From: Termitomyces sp. T153
Lineage: Eukaryota; Basidiomycota; Agaricomycetes; Agaricales; Lyophyllaceae
Assembly (NCBI GenBank): GCA_018296165.2
Contig: JACKQL020000023.1
Coordinates: 620,001-684,000 of the forward strand
Reading direction: 5' to 3'
DNA length: 64,000 nucleotides
In this document: in pieces, positions 23,930 through 35,336 of the stretch
How positions within the stretch are numbered: position 1 is the stretch's first letter
How the letters are laid out: every line of letters starts with the position of its first letter
Notes under the pieces: generated by a model
The model's database searches: none
Told to the model about the DNA's origin: nothing
What the model saw: only the letters and a program-made list of their open reading frames with translations
Program-made: the position numbers and the translations under genes

Positions 23930-24295
23930 TTCCGGGCCTACCACTCATTGTAGGCCTCCCATCCTTGGGCTACAGGTACTTCTGACCAAGGGCTATCTTT
24001 TGGTTATATTGGTATGTAGTCATGTACAGAGAGTCCAGAGATCAAGGCCATTTACAATGGATTTCCACTTTTGATTGGACTCTAGATTTGATTGTTGTTG
24101 GGTGTTGTTTTCAGAAGCTCTAGAGTAAATTTTCTGAACACTGGCATTGGGGATCCTTAGACTTGTTATCTTTGGATCTCCCTCTGCCAGGTGAGTAGCT
24201 AGAACTCTAGAACTTCTTGTAGATACTGAATAGACTTTGGATATCCCTCTGCTGGTTGTGTGATTGAGCCACAGCCTCCAGAGGTTGCCCTTACA
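23930..24295 (+). repeat. Gypsy-element LTR (plus orientation), left edge uncertain
   Basis: The right 160 bases match the LTRs of the chromodomain gypsy element at 34910 and 38873 (in reverse): GACTTGTT, CTTTGGAT, CCCTCTGC blocks and the end CCAGAGGTTGCCCTTACA, followed by GCAGAACAAGTCT as in that element. The left half is too diverged for me to place the start; TGTTTCATG near 23923-23931 is one possibility. Confidence 0.6.
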
Positions 24296-24411
24296 GCAGA
24301 ACAAGTCTCTAGATTTGGTCTGGGAGCCCCCTCTTTGGTTACTTGAGCTTCTACTTGGTTCCTCAAAAGGTCTCTCCTCCACCAGTGTCTTAGTGCCCCT
24401 GTGCTCTTCCT

Positions 24412-25568
24412 ATGACCCAGCCAACCCCTTCAGCACCTTCCCCTGATGCTTCAAGCCCCCAGGACAATGCCTGGAGTTGTTTGCTGTCCCTGAAGACACA
24501 GGTTCAACTTACCCAAGCCTCCCTTACTTCCCACATGGCTGAACTCACCAGACTCCATCGAACTACTGAAGCAGTGTTTCTTTCTCTCCAAGCCCTTCTG
24601 GAATGTCTTCCCCTTGCTCCTACTACACCTCCTATGCCCCCAGCAGATGCAGAATGGTTTGTGTCTGCACCTAGCTCAGGCTTTCTGGCTCCAGCTGCTG
24701 TAGAATGGTTTGCATCTGCATCTGGCTTAGGCCTTTCAGCTTCCCATCCTAAACTCCCTCATCCTGCACTCCCTGATGTATATGATAGAGATCATAAGGC
24801 TGGAGAATACTTCCTCCAGTCCTGTATTACCTATATTCAGCTGAGTGGTGAAGCCTTTACCTCAGACACCTTGAAAATTGCCTGGGTTCTCTCTTACATG
24901 AAGGCTGGTCAAGCCTCAACCTATGCCCTGCATATCTTTTGATGCCCAGGAGGAGTTGAGAGTTTCTCTGGCTGGATGGAGTTTGAGAAGGAGTTCTGAG
25001 CAGAGTTCTTCCCCCTTGACCCCACCAAAACTGCAGCTCTTTCCCTTCAAGACCAAACTCAGTATGGCCAAGAAAAGCAGTCCCTTAATAGTACATTGAC
25101 TCCTTTCATGCTTTAGTTGAATAGGCTGGATATCCAGATAGTCTTCAGCTCTGCCTCACCTTTCAGAAAGGACTCCACCCCTCTCTCTTGGACTATATCA
25201 ATAACATGGCAGAGGAGCACCCAGATGACAAACATGTAGACACCTGGTATAAGGTGGCATGCAAGCAGTGGCAGCTGATGGAACTCAAATATGAGCTGTG
25301 ATGCATGCAGCATTCTCTAGTTACCTTTCACTCTATGATGGCCTCTTGAGTAGGTGCAAACCCTTTCATCCCCTCCCAGGTCACTCCATTCCATGCTTTT
25401 CCTGTTGCTCCTCCATGTTCTCTACCCCAGGGAGTTCTGATGGATGTTGATGCATCCTGCCAGTGGTCCTCCACCTCCTTGCTGTGTTGATGCTGTGGAA
25501 AGGCTGGCCACTTTGCCTGTTATTGTCCTCAAGAGTTGGAAGTGTGTTACCTGTCTTCATCTGAGCAA
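24412..25568 (+). pseudogene. Ty3/gypsy gag pseudogene, cut by an LTR element
   Basis: Starts ATG at 24412 (MTQPTPSAPSPDASS) downstream of the LTR ending at 24295. A coiled region is followed by the capsid-like block LPDVYDRDHKAGEYFLQSC, FTSDTLKIAWVLSYMKAGQA, then a stop at about 24940. Beyond it the same gag continues in broken frames (FFPLDPTKTAALSLQDQ near 25009-25056). A CX2CX4HX4C zinc knuckle lies at 25485-25526, with a TGA inside the first spacing. The sequence stops at 25568, where a different LTR element begins, so pol is missing here. Same family as the minus-strand element at 34910-39231. Almost no CpG. Confidence 0.8.
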
Positions 25569-26736
25569 TGTCACGACCCACTCCCTGGACCCCCGCACAT
25601 TGTTCCCAACCTGCCTGCTCCTCCAGAGCCTTCTCCAATGCCCCATTGACCTCCCCAAACCATTGTCTACCCTCTGTGCCCACTCTGGCTAACTCTAACA
25701 TTTCTCTAGCAAATCCTGATGGCCCCTCTGGCCAACTCTGACATCTTCTCCACAGCCACTAATGCTTCCCCTGGATCTCCTGAATCCCTGGAACCATCTC
25801 CTGCCATTCCTGACTCCATCACACATCACCAACTCATTACCCTGGTTTCCCTGACCTACTCTGGAGTGCTATGATAACCTCAGGATGGCCCACATTCTCG
25901 ACTGATCACATCAACATATCAACATGGCCTGCCTCTGATCCCAACTGACACCTGTTGACTCTGCTGAGTGCCACCAAGCCCTGCCACCACACCCGCTGTT
26001 CCCCAGAGCTCCCCAGTAGTCAGTATATAAGTTGTAGAGTAGCTCCTAGTACTCTAGTCTGGATATTGCTTAACATTACCTATGGTCTGATTGTTTCTCC
26101 CTTGTGTTTTGTGTTCTATGTTACATTTCCTTTACTCTTAGTCTCCTAGTCTTATCTCAGTTTCCCAGTTTTGTTTTGTCTCTTTTCTGTTATTGTTCTC
26201 ATCATCATTTTGTATCTCTGCCTGAATCTATTTTGTTCTTGTTTCAATCTTGTCTCAACTCCATTTCATTCTGTTCAGCTCTGTCCTGCCTCATTTGATC
26301 TGTTTCCTCCCTCATACTCAAGTCTTTTCTGACCTTAACACTGTTATGAACTCTGCACTTATGATTACAAACAACACACATTCTTGAAACCAACCCCAGA
26401 CCTTGCTAAATGCTTGGCTCTGAATCCCATCAACTTCTGTTGATTCCCCATCAAGCTCCAGCTCTGCTCTCATCACTCACATAGCCTCCACTTGCTCTGC
26501 ATCTATAGTACTTGCTTCTGGACTTTTACTTGACACTCCACCAAGCTTATCCCTTTCCCCACAACTTGTCCTAGATTCCTCTAGACTACTCTGGACTTGT
26601 TCAGACCACTCCCCTTGCTTCTCCTCACAAGTTCTAGAACCCCTCCAAGTGACCAGTTGTTAGTGCAGGGAATCATGTCTGCCTAGTAAGGACTTGCCCA
26701 GTGCAGCTGAGCCCTCATAGTCAGTGGAACCTGACA
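25569..26736 (+). repeat. LTR of the TGTCA...TGACA family, plus orientation (copy C)
   Basis: 1168 bases from TGTCACGACCCACTCC to ...GTCAGTGGAACCTGACA, aligned end to end with the LTRs at 56663 and 58886. It contains the LTR promoter TATATAAG (about 26024-26031). CpG positions of the younger copies are mostly TG or CA here. It interrupts gypsy gag after the zinc knuckle. Confidence 0.85.
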
Positions 26737-29700
26737 TAATATCAAGACTCTCTCTTGCTCCATCCATAATGTCTGCACTAACTCTGCACACACTTCTATC
26801 AACAACTCTGATGTCTATGGTTGGCCCATGCCTGGAAACCACTATGATTCATTTGGCCCTGCCCAATTTGCCAAGGTGCATTGAGTTGTGGATCTGACAC
26901 CAAATGTCCCCTCTGCTCTGGTTACACCCCACAACAGCTCTTCTTCATGGACACCCTCTTTGCCCAAGATCAATCCTGAACCACCAGCACCTCATACACT
27001 TTGCCCCACCTCCCCCACCAGCTTGGCCTTCCACCAAAGGTCAACCCTGACATTACTAACACACCTTGGCAACGAATCAATTCATTGCTCAACAACTTCT
27101 CTGGCACCACATCCCCACCCCTTCCCTTTTGACAACAATAGCAAACCCCACTGCAAGAAGTCGCTTGCTGCATAGAGAACAAATTGCCACCCCTGCTAAA
27201 CAACAAAGAAACCTCTGAGAATGCACTCCCCCAAACCCCACCTTTGGATCTACTGACCTACTGCAACTCCACATGTCATCAGGAATGAACCCAGTGAGTT
27301 CCTGACAGCACCAATTCCACCCACAACACAGTAACAGAACTCTGCCACTTTGCCAGTAGAGCATCCAACCCCTACACCTCATTCACAACAACTCTAAAAG
27401 GCCCACTCCCATCCAACAACTCAAGGTGTCAAGATAGATGCTACTCACCAAATCCAGAAGCCCACCCCCAGAGTCAGCTAGGGCCTCTTGGTCAACTTGG
27501 CCATCACCTCCACTCAACATTTGGAAGAATCCCAATGCCTCCAACCCAACTCCAGCAACTCTAGAGCAAAGCACAAGAATCTCCAAGCCTCTAAGTGGTC
27601 AAGGAAGGAAGGAATATGCACTTCCATCCCACCCCTCAAAGCACACCAACAACCTCTGAAGTTAATATGGAGAACCATGACACTTCAGCCCTCAATGTGG
27701 AACAACTCCAGACCCCTCTGCCACAATTTCAACACCTTCTCCCACCTGATCTAGGACCTCTAACATTGAAAATGCTTGATGCTGCCCCTCTCCACACACC
27801 CACAAGCAGATGGGACCCCTACCCTCCTGCCACCAGACTATGCCACCTCCAGTAAAAGAATCCCCAGCATAGAAGTCACCTTGCCAGAACAAACTATAGG
27901 AAAAAAGAGAATCCCACATAAAGTAGTTTCCCAGAGTACTCTGAACTTGCTGACATGTTCACACATGAGAGGGAGAAGCCCCACCAGCACCTTTGAGACA
28001 GTACAATGAACCCCACACCTGACTGTCTCAAGTCCAGGAAGCCCCAGCTGTAGAGGAAGTATGCTTGATATGCCCTTGGAGGATTTTCCCCACCAAGCAA
28101 CTTGAGAGTCCTGACAACTCAGACAGCCCTGTGCCAGATCCAGGAAGCCTTGACTCACCCCTCTAAGTTGCTCCAAACCCTTCCATGCAACTCTGGACCC
28201 TGGCAATACAACTCCAGAACCTCTGCTTCAACTCTGACATCCATTGAGGAGACCCATGATGCCAACCCAATGATGATGCCCCTATAGCACCTACTCTGCA
28301 AGGACAAATTATTAACTACCAGCTCTGTATCACCCTGCCCTTACACTGGAAGACCTCCATCAAACAGGAATTGTCAGGTTCCGCTGACCTCAGGGGCTCA
28401 GCTGCACTGGGCAAGTCCTTACTAGGCGGGCGTGATCCCCTTGCACTGGTAACCAAACACTCGAAACGTTCCGGGCACTGATGGCCTGTGCGGATAGCCA
28501 GTGGGATGTGATCTGGACAGATCCGGGGAGGTCCAGAGAAGTCGGATTGCGAGGAAACGGGACAGTCTTGGCGGGGTTCAGGCAGAAGACCGTATGGGAG
28601 ATTCGCGGAAGCAAAGGGGTAGGCGGCTGTGTGATCAATGGGAGCAGAGCTGGGGTTTGATGGGGGATCAATTGGAGTTGATGGAGTCCGGAACCAAGCG
28701 AAGAGCAAGGTTCGGACCTGGTGAAGGAGTGTCAGGGTTCGTAATCGTAATCACAGAGTTCATGAGGTCGTTAGGGTTGATGAAGACTTGGGCACAACGG
28801 TCAGACGGAGTCACCGAGACAGCGTCAGATGAGATGATATGGAACAAGAGTAGATTCGAGTGGAGATACGAGACAATAACGAGAATAATAGCGAAATGGA
28901 GACAAGACAAGATCAGAAGACTGAGATAAGACCAGGAGACTGAGATAAGACTGGGAGACTGAGATAAGACCGGGAGACTGAGAGTAAGGGGAACAAGACA
29001 CGAAACATGAAACACAAAACACGAAAAGGAAACAATCAGACCATAGGTAACATTAAGCAATATCAAGACTAGAGTACGAAGAGCTACTCGACGGCTTATA
29101 TACTGACTACCGGAGAACTTTGGGGTACGTCGGCTGCGGCGGCGGGGCTTGGCAGAGCTCGACGGAGTGGGCGGGTGTCTGTTGCGATCAAGGATTGGGC
29201 CGCGCTGATACGTTGATGGGATCATTGGGGAATGCAGGTCGCCCCGAGGTTGTCATGATACTCCGGAATAGGTTGGAGGAACCAGGGTGTTGAGTTGACG
29301 ATGGGTGGCAAAGATTGGGAACAGTGGGGTGGTTCTCGGGGTTTGGGAGATCCAGGGTAAGTGTCAGTGGCTGTGGGGAAGGCACCAAAGTTGGCCAGGG
29401 GGCCGTCGGAGTTAGCCGGGGAGGCATCGGAGTTAGCTGAGATAGGCGCAGGGCATGGGCGGAAGTTTGGCGGAGCGTCGGGGGTTTTTTGGGGGTTCGG
29501 GGGTTGATGGATGATGTGCGGGGGTTCAGGGGACGGGTCGTGACAGGAATTACACCACCAGAGTACTCAGAAACAAACCCCATATGAAGTAGTCTCTCTG
29601 AAGTATTATAAAGTTTGCTGATGCACCCCCAAGAAGCAAGTAGCAACCCACTTTGAATTGACATCAAGAAGATGCCACCACTGCCCCAACAACAAATTGA

Positions 29701-32116
29701 CATTGAAGAAAATGCTGCTCCTACTCACAACAAATTGACATCTGAGGGAACACCACCCCTGCCCATGACATCACATGCCCCAACCTCCACACCAGGGAAT
29801 CACCACCCCTCCACTGCCCTCCTTGACCTCAATCACCCAGTGAAAGAATAAACTCTAGGACACCCAACATAGTTTTCCTGAGATGCCACATGGCCCAACC
29901 TCACTCCCTGGGGGTTGACCTGGAGCAATGGTATTACATGCCTTGACCCTGCCCCCAGAGTTACAGCTGCACTGATGCTCTATTCTACTTCTCCAACAAA
30001 ATCAATCTCCCAGCAAAAGAATAAACTCCAGACTCTCAAAACAGTTTCCTCTGAGTTCATCAATGCCCCAAGCAACCAAACCACATCTGCCAGAGATCAA
30101 CCAGACACCAAGAACAACAAGTGGCTCCTCCAATTCCACCCCAACAATCAAGAGACCAGTGATGCCCTCCAAAGAAGTGGTACCCTTTTTCCCTGATCAA
30201 AAATTTTGTTGATCACTCCACAGTGCTAAGACCTACTCCTGCTCTATTCATAAGGACCCCTGGACCATTCTGGAGCATAAATGAAAGATTGCCCTACTCT
30301 GCTGTGACTCCCTTAGAATCTCCGGTAATGCTCCTATATAACCAACTCCCCCTGCCACCCTCTAGCACTTGTAGACAACTACTTCTTGATGTGAAATAAT
30401 TGACTTCAAATACCTGGGCAATGGCCTGATCCACCCAAGCTCTTGAAGAACCACTAGAACCCACCCAGCTCATCCAAGCATGACTCTGGAAACCATTGCC
30501 ACTTATTCAACAACTCTGCCACCCAGTAGTAATTTCTGTTAAATGTCTGCATATTGCACTGATTTGGATAAAGAGGAAAACCCCACTTTGGAACCTCCTC
30601 TTTGACTAGTGTCACTTCTGACACAACCCTGCTAACAGGCTAAGCCAACCCCCACCTCCCATTGACTCCAAACCTCTGGTTCTCATGATGGAAATGACAG
30701 ACTGACAAAAACATGCCCCAGACCCCTTTTCTTGCCCCGCACCACCCCTGCAGTCAACCTGATAACAAATCACCCACCGATCAACCACCACACTAACCCT
30801 GAGATGCTAACTCCCACTCCAAAGGAAGAAGCAAAGTTCCAAGCTCACTCAAACCAACCCTGCCCCACCCCACCAAAACCAGGAGAGCTCTGCTAGCAAG
30901 TCAACACTCCACTGACCCTGCACCATCTCTGCTATGAGCTCTGCCCTGGAAAGGGATGAAAACCACTGCCTAAAGCCCCAAGCCCACCCCCAAACCAACT
31001 CTGACCTAGCCCACTAAACCTAAGAGAGCGCTGCTAGTAAAGTCAATGCCCTGCTGATCCTTGCACTGCCTCTGCCAAAAGAAGCATCTACCAATACAAC
31101 TCTGGCAGCACCCCAAGCTTTAGAGAATGCTAGATACATGTAAGACTCCTCCACCTGCCTCTGAACTTACCTTTGGCTATAGATGGCCTAGAACCTACCA
31201 ACCCCCAACCCTGGACCAGAAGAAACTCATTGGGACTGATTACCTCAAACCCTACTCCCTCAGCAATGACACTCTGGAGCACAGCAAAACCCCAACCATG
31301 CATGCCCTTCACTCAACACAATGTTCCAGAATGTGATAAAGCCCCAACCCAGCATGCATTCAACTAGAACACAATACTCTGGAGTGTAGCAAGACCTAAA
31401 CCAAGTACACTTTTAATAAAACCCAAGGCTCTGGAGCTTGACAAACTCCCACTACACACAATCCCACTAAAACACAAACCTCCAGACACTGCCAACCAAG
31501 GAATTGCAACCCACACCCTAAGGGAGTACCTCTGCCCCTATGCTAATTCAACCCACAGCATAGCTGGTATGTAAAACAGTCCCCCACTGGGTTACTACAA
31601 AGACCACCCCACCTTAGAACCCTGCTGCTATGCCACCAAGGGCTTCTATCTCTGACTAGCCATGCCTCAAGAATGAACTTCCCTCTGCCACCTCCACCAT
31701 CATCAAAAAGTACCTCTGCCATTCCTGCTAGCCACATCAGCACAAGGTCAACCCATCAGATGACCTCTGCCCTCTCTACCAGTCATATCAACAGAAAAAA
31801 CTAAAGCCACCATCAAGCATGCTTCAAAGATTTGGGTGTCCATCCTCCCAAGCCAGCACAATGCTTGACTCTGCCACAAATCTGAGAACAACTCCTACCC
31901 AAAACCCCAAGGAGCAGGCCCAAACATTGCTGCTCATCCACACTCCAAGACACACTAGAGCTCTGCAGGAAGACCTACAACACCCCTGCCAAACCTTGGG
32001 ACTCCCTCTTATGATGCTCTGCCAAGTCCCAATGACCCTGGAACTAGCCAACACAGACAGCACTAGTGGGCTTAACCTCTGCCTCTGAATAACTTTGGGA
32101 TTCAACTCTCACAAGT
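26737..32116 (+). mobile_element. Internal region of the plus-oriented LTR element, CpG-depleted
   Basis: Starts TAATATCAAGACTC right after the LTR, like the copies at 57808 and 60007. It keeps a diverged version of the short N-terminal frame (GTCTATGG, then a CCATGCCTGGAAACC block near 26826-26840), soon ended by a stop. The rest is a long C-rich, mostly noncoding stretch that matches 60007-62640 step by step, including the AGAGTACTCAG/GTAGTCTCTCTGAAG block near 29570 and the end GATTCAACTCTCACA near 32115. A minus-oriented solo LTR interrupts it at 28372-29545. No gag, protease, reverse transcriptase or integrase is visible. At about 32116 it abuts minus-oriented sequence of the same family. 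Confidence 0.75.
28372..29545 (-). repeat. Solo LTR with perfect 5-bp target duplication, CpG-rich
   Basis: 1174 bases; on the minus strand it starts TGTCACGACCCG and ends AACCTGACA. It is flanked on both sides by GGAAT (28367-28371 and 29546-29550), a perfect target-site duplication, and the host element continues on either side. Unlike its surroundings it retains many CpGs, so it arrived after the host copy had decayed. With only one LTR left, the internal part was lost by LTR-LTR recombination. Confidence 0.92.
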
Positions 32117-32118
32117 AG

Positions 32119-33066
32119 GACGGCGGGCTGGTCCCAGGTTCGGAAGGCACTGGGAACGGAGTTGGCCCGGGGGTGAGCGGAGAGGGCCAAGGTATGGGCG
32201 GCTGGTTGGTCGAACAATCCTTCCACAGGGTTAAGGTTCCTCAGGATGCTGGAGACCATGTTGAGTTCTTTCTGCTGACGGGGAACAGAAGGTGGGGCTT
32301 TGCTTCGTATTCCAACAGGCTCCTTGCATTGCACATGGAAGGAGTGGGCGGGGTCTATAGGGTCTTCGAAGGGGTGGAGGTTTGGACTGATGTGGATTTC
32401 TTTGACCAATGCATGGAGCTTGTTCCGTAAGTTATTGTCAATGCCCAGGGTGCCTTGTGTAGTCTCCGGGAGGTTTCCTTGCAGATAGTGCTTGTGGAAG
32501 TTGAGGAGTTGATCCGCCCAGACTTCTGGAGTCATGAAGGTGTTGGGGTAGCCTAGGTTGGTGAGGAGGGTGTGGGTGCATCTTGCAAACTCTGCAGGAG
32601 AAAGGTGGAGGAAGTGGAGGACTTCATCACATTGTTGGGCATAGGCTTTGACCCTTTGCTGCCTGGGAAAAGGAGGAGCTTGAGTGGAGAATGGCAGACG
32701 AGGGGGAGAATAATTATCCATAGGCCCCAGAGGGGTTGGGGCTGCAGCGGGGACTGGGTATGCATAATAGTGGGCAGGGAGGAGGTAGGCAGGGTTAGAG
32801 AGTGCTGCAGAGCATCCTCCGGGGTACATATGGGGATTGTTGCCATTGGCAGAGAATGCAGGAGGGCAGTGCCAGCCCAGAGGTATTTCCTGGCTGATGG
32901 AGGGGGCATAGAATGCCTGGTTGGAGTCAGGAGTCCAGTGACAAGGGATGTACTGATCCACAAGGGGGCCTGGATAGAACGGGGCATAGGGATTTTCCAG
33001 TACCAGTCAACCATAGACATTGGTTAGGTAGCTGGCGGGGTTGTACGTGGGGTTATACACAGACAT
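32119..33066 (-). CDS. Proline/tyrosine-rich ORF of the short LTR element (best preserved copy, truncated)
   Basis: On the minus strand a frame begins ATG at 33066 (MSVYNPTYNPASYLTNVYG), meets an in-frame TGA at 33009-33007 (codon 20), then stays open to about 32119. A downstream Met at 32961 opens about 280 codons. Residues after the TGA read LVLENPYAPFYPGPL, then a Pro/Tyr-rich stretch (YLLPAHYYAYPVPAAAP), then a helical part (QQRVKAYAQQCDEVLHFLHL, EVWADQLLNFHKHYLQGNL). The last residues past 32119 read into the neighbouring plus-oriented element, so the true C terminus is lost. Two broken homologues lie at 34054-34909 plus 39232-39711. No known domain. As the only frame of an LTR element it could be a Gag-like protein; that is inference. 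Confidence 0.6.
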
Positions 33067-33098
33067 TGAGAATGGGGTAAGGAGGAGTCTTGATATTA

Positions 33099-34053
33099 TG
33101 TCAGGTTCTGCTGACAATGAGGGCTCAGCTACACTGGCAAATCCTTACTAGGTGGATGCAATGTCCTGTGCTTATAACCAAGCATCTGGGATGGGCGTGG
33201 AGAGGGACTTGTGAGGGAGAGCTAGGGAGGGGGTGGTCTGAGCAAGTCCAGAGTGGTTCAGGGACATCTAAGACCAAGTGTATTAGATGTCAGACCTGGA
33301 CAGGCATTGGGACAAGTTCATGGGCATGCAAATGGAATGCGGGGTAAGCAGAGGCTTCACGATTGATGGGGGAAGAGCCAGAGTTTGATGGGAGATCACC
33401 AAGGCATGATGGGTTCCTGGGCTGAGCAGGGAGTGAGGTCCAGAGTTGTCGTAAGAATGTTCAGGTTGTGATATGTGCATGGAGTTCGTACTGATGTTAG
33501 AGATGAAAGGAACTAAGGAGGACAAAGCAAATATACACAGTCAAGACAAGACAGAGACAAGGTGAGACAAGACAGAGAAAAGAGATAGATTCAAAACTAA
33601 AAATAGAAACAATGACAAGATGAAGGACAAGATATAGGAAACCAGTAAATGCAATATCAAGACTAAAGTACCAGGAGTTACTCTACGACTTATATACCTA
33701 CTACTGGGTGGTTCTGGAGGGCAGAGGATATGGTGGTGGGCTCAACAGGGCCATGCAGAGTCGATGGTTGTCAGGTACAATCTAGGAGCAGGCCACAGTG
33801 ACATTCTGATGGGGTCAGTTAGAAAGCAGATCACTCTAGGGTCAGGGGAAGTCTCAAGAGTCCAGGGGAATTCAGGGAGTATGTCAACTGCTGCAAAGAA
33901 GGCATCAGAGTTGATCAAGGAGCCATTGGGGTTTGCCAAGGAAGTGTCAGAGTTGCTTGAAGTGGGTGTGGAGGGTGGGCGAGGGCTGGGGAGTTTGGCA
34001 GAGTGTTGGGGGGGCTGGGGGTGGTGTCGGGGTCTAGGGAGTGGGTCGTGACA
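33099..34053 (-). repeat. LTR of the TGTCA...TGACA family, minus orientation (copy D)
   Basis: 955 bases, minus strand TGTCACGACCCACTCCC to ...AACCTGACA, diverged and CpG-poor. Internal sequence of the same family lies on both sides (33098 downward begins TAATATCAAGACTC as after a 5' LTR; 34054 upward is the 3' end of another copy), so it serves two copies in tandem. No target duplication. Confidence 0.8.
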
Positions 34054-34909
34054 GGGCTCAGCAAGGGGGAGGGGTCCTCTGGAGATTGGTAGTCCAAAGT
34101 AATTGTTGTTGGCAGGAGGGTTAGGTAGGGGAACTGGCAAGGGGCAAAGGAGGTTGTTGGGGAAGGAGGGTTGAGGTGCTCCAGGGCCCATGGGTTAACA
34201 TGGAGGAGCTGAAGCATTTTGGTGGGGCTGGAGAGCATTTGGGGGGGCATTTCCACTGGGGATGCAGAGGTCAAAATAAGGAGGTCTATCCCAGAGTGGG
34301 CCTGGAATGCTGTTATAAGGGGCAGGTTCTTTGCCAGAGTTTCCAGGCTTGTTGATGTAGGAGAGGATTTGGTTGTAATCATTGACATGTAGAGGGGGCC
34401 TCTAAGTATGGGGCTCAGGATCAGTGAGTTAGTCCTAGATACAGAAGGTGCTGAGGATGGAATTTGCCCTGGGAAGAGCAGAGAGGGCCAAGGTATGGGC
34501 AGCAGGTTGGTCAAAGAGTCCTCCAGTAGGATTGAGGTTCCTCAGAATATTGGATGTAGCATTGAGCTCTTCTTGCTGATGAGAAATGGGGGGCAGAACT
34601 TCACTTCATACTCTGGTGAGTTCTTCTCATTGTACATGGAAAGAGTGGGTGGGGTCCAGAGGGTCTTCAAATTGATGGGGGTTCAGGCTGGTGTGGATTT
34701 CTTTGACCAGGGCACAGAGCTTGTTCTGAAGATCTGAAGATTGGCATTAATTCCCAAGGTGCCTTGCATAGTTTTGAGGAGGGTGCCTTGTAGATAGTGT
34801 TCATGGAAGTTGAGGAGGCAATCTGTCCAGACCTCTGGAGTTGCTGGGGTGTCATGATAACCCAAATCAACAAAGAGGGCATGAGTGTGTCTTGCAAACT
34901 CTGTGGAGG
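34054..34909 (-). pseudogene. C-terminal half of the single ORF, copy A
   Basis: Minus-strand sequence continues the frame interrupted at 39232: FARHTHALFVDLGYHDTPAT, PEVWTDCLLNFHEHYLQGTL, then AALPRANS and a long Pro-rich tail (NPPANNNYFGLPISRGPLPL) that ends next to the LTR. It has frameshifts and stops. It supplies the C-terminal end that the better copy at 32119 has lost, so the full protein would be about 440 residues. Confidence 0.65.
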
Positions 34910-35277
34910 TGTGAAGGCAGCCTCTGGGGTAGCAGATTGGAGTCATGCAGCTAGCAGAGGAGAATCCAAAGTATATTAGCAAGTAAACAATGACACAATC
35001 AGTAACTAATTACCTAACAGAGGGGAATCCAAAGAGAACAAGTCTCAGAATTCTTGCTGCTCAGCACAGTGCATCAGTGGGCAGCAGAGGCATTAGAACT
35101 ACTGTACAGAAGGCCAGAGCTAGTCCTAACTCTAGAACAATGATTGGTAAGGTAATATGAAGAGTTCTGCCATTCTCCAGAGATATCTGGGGTTCTGGAA
35201 CAAGCCCTGGAGATGTCAAACAAGCTGCAGAGATGCTAGAACAAGTTGTGGAGGTTAGAAATGGAAGTCCCCTGACA
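34910..35277 (-). repeat. 3' LTR of the chromodomain gypsy element
   Basis: 368 bases; minus strand TGTCAGGGGACTTCC to ...GGCTGCCTTCACA. Highly similar to 38873-39231. Its outer flank is GGAGG (34905-34909). Confidence 0.85.
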
Positions 35278-35290
35278 TCACCCCCCCTCT
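35278..35290 (-). other. Polypurine tract of the gypsy element
   Basis: AGAGGGGGGGTGA on the minus strand lies directly 5' of the 3' LTR, the normal place of the plus-strand primer. Confidence 0.75.
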
Positions 35291-35336
35291 AGCATGCAGC
35301 ATCTTGATGTGCAGGGTAGAAAAAGTCCCTGATTGC

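Noticed and set aside
26737..32116. Many frames of 60-120 codons in the C-rich internal region
   Set aside because: They share no domains, are not conserved in frame with the CpG-rich copy at 60007-62640, and reflect stop-poor C-rich sequence.
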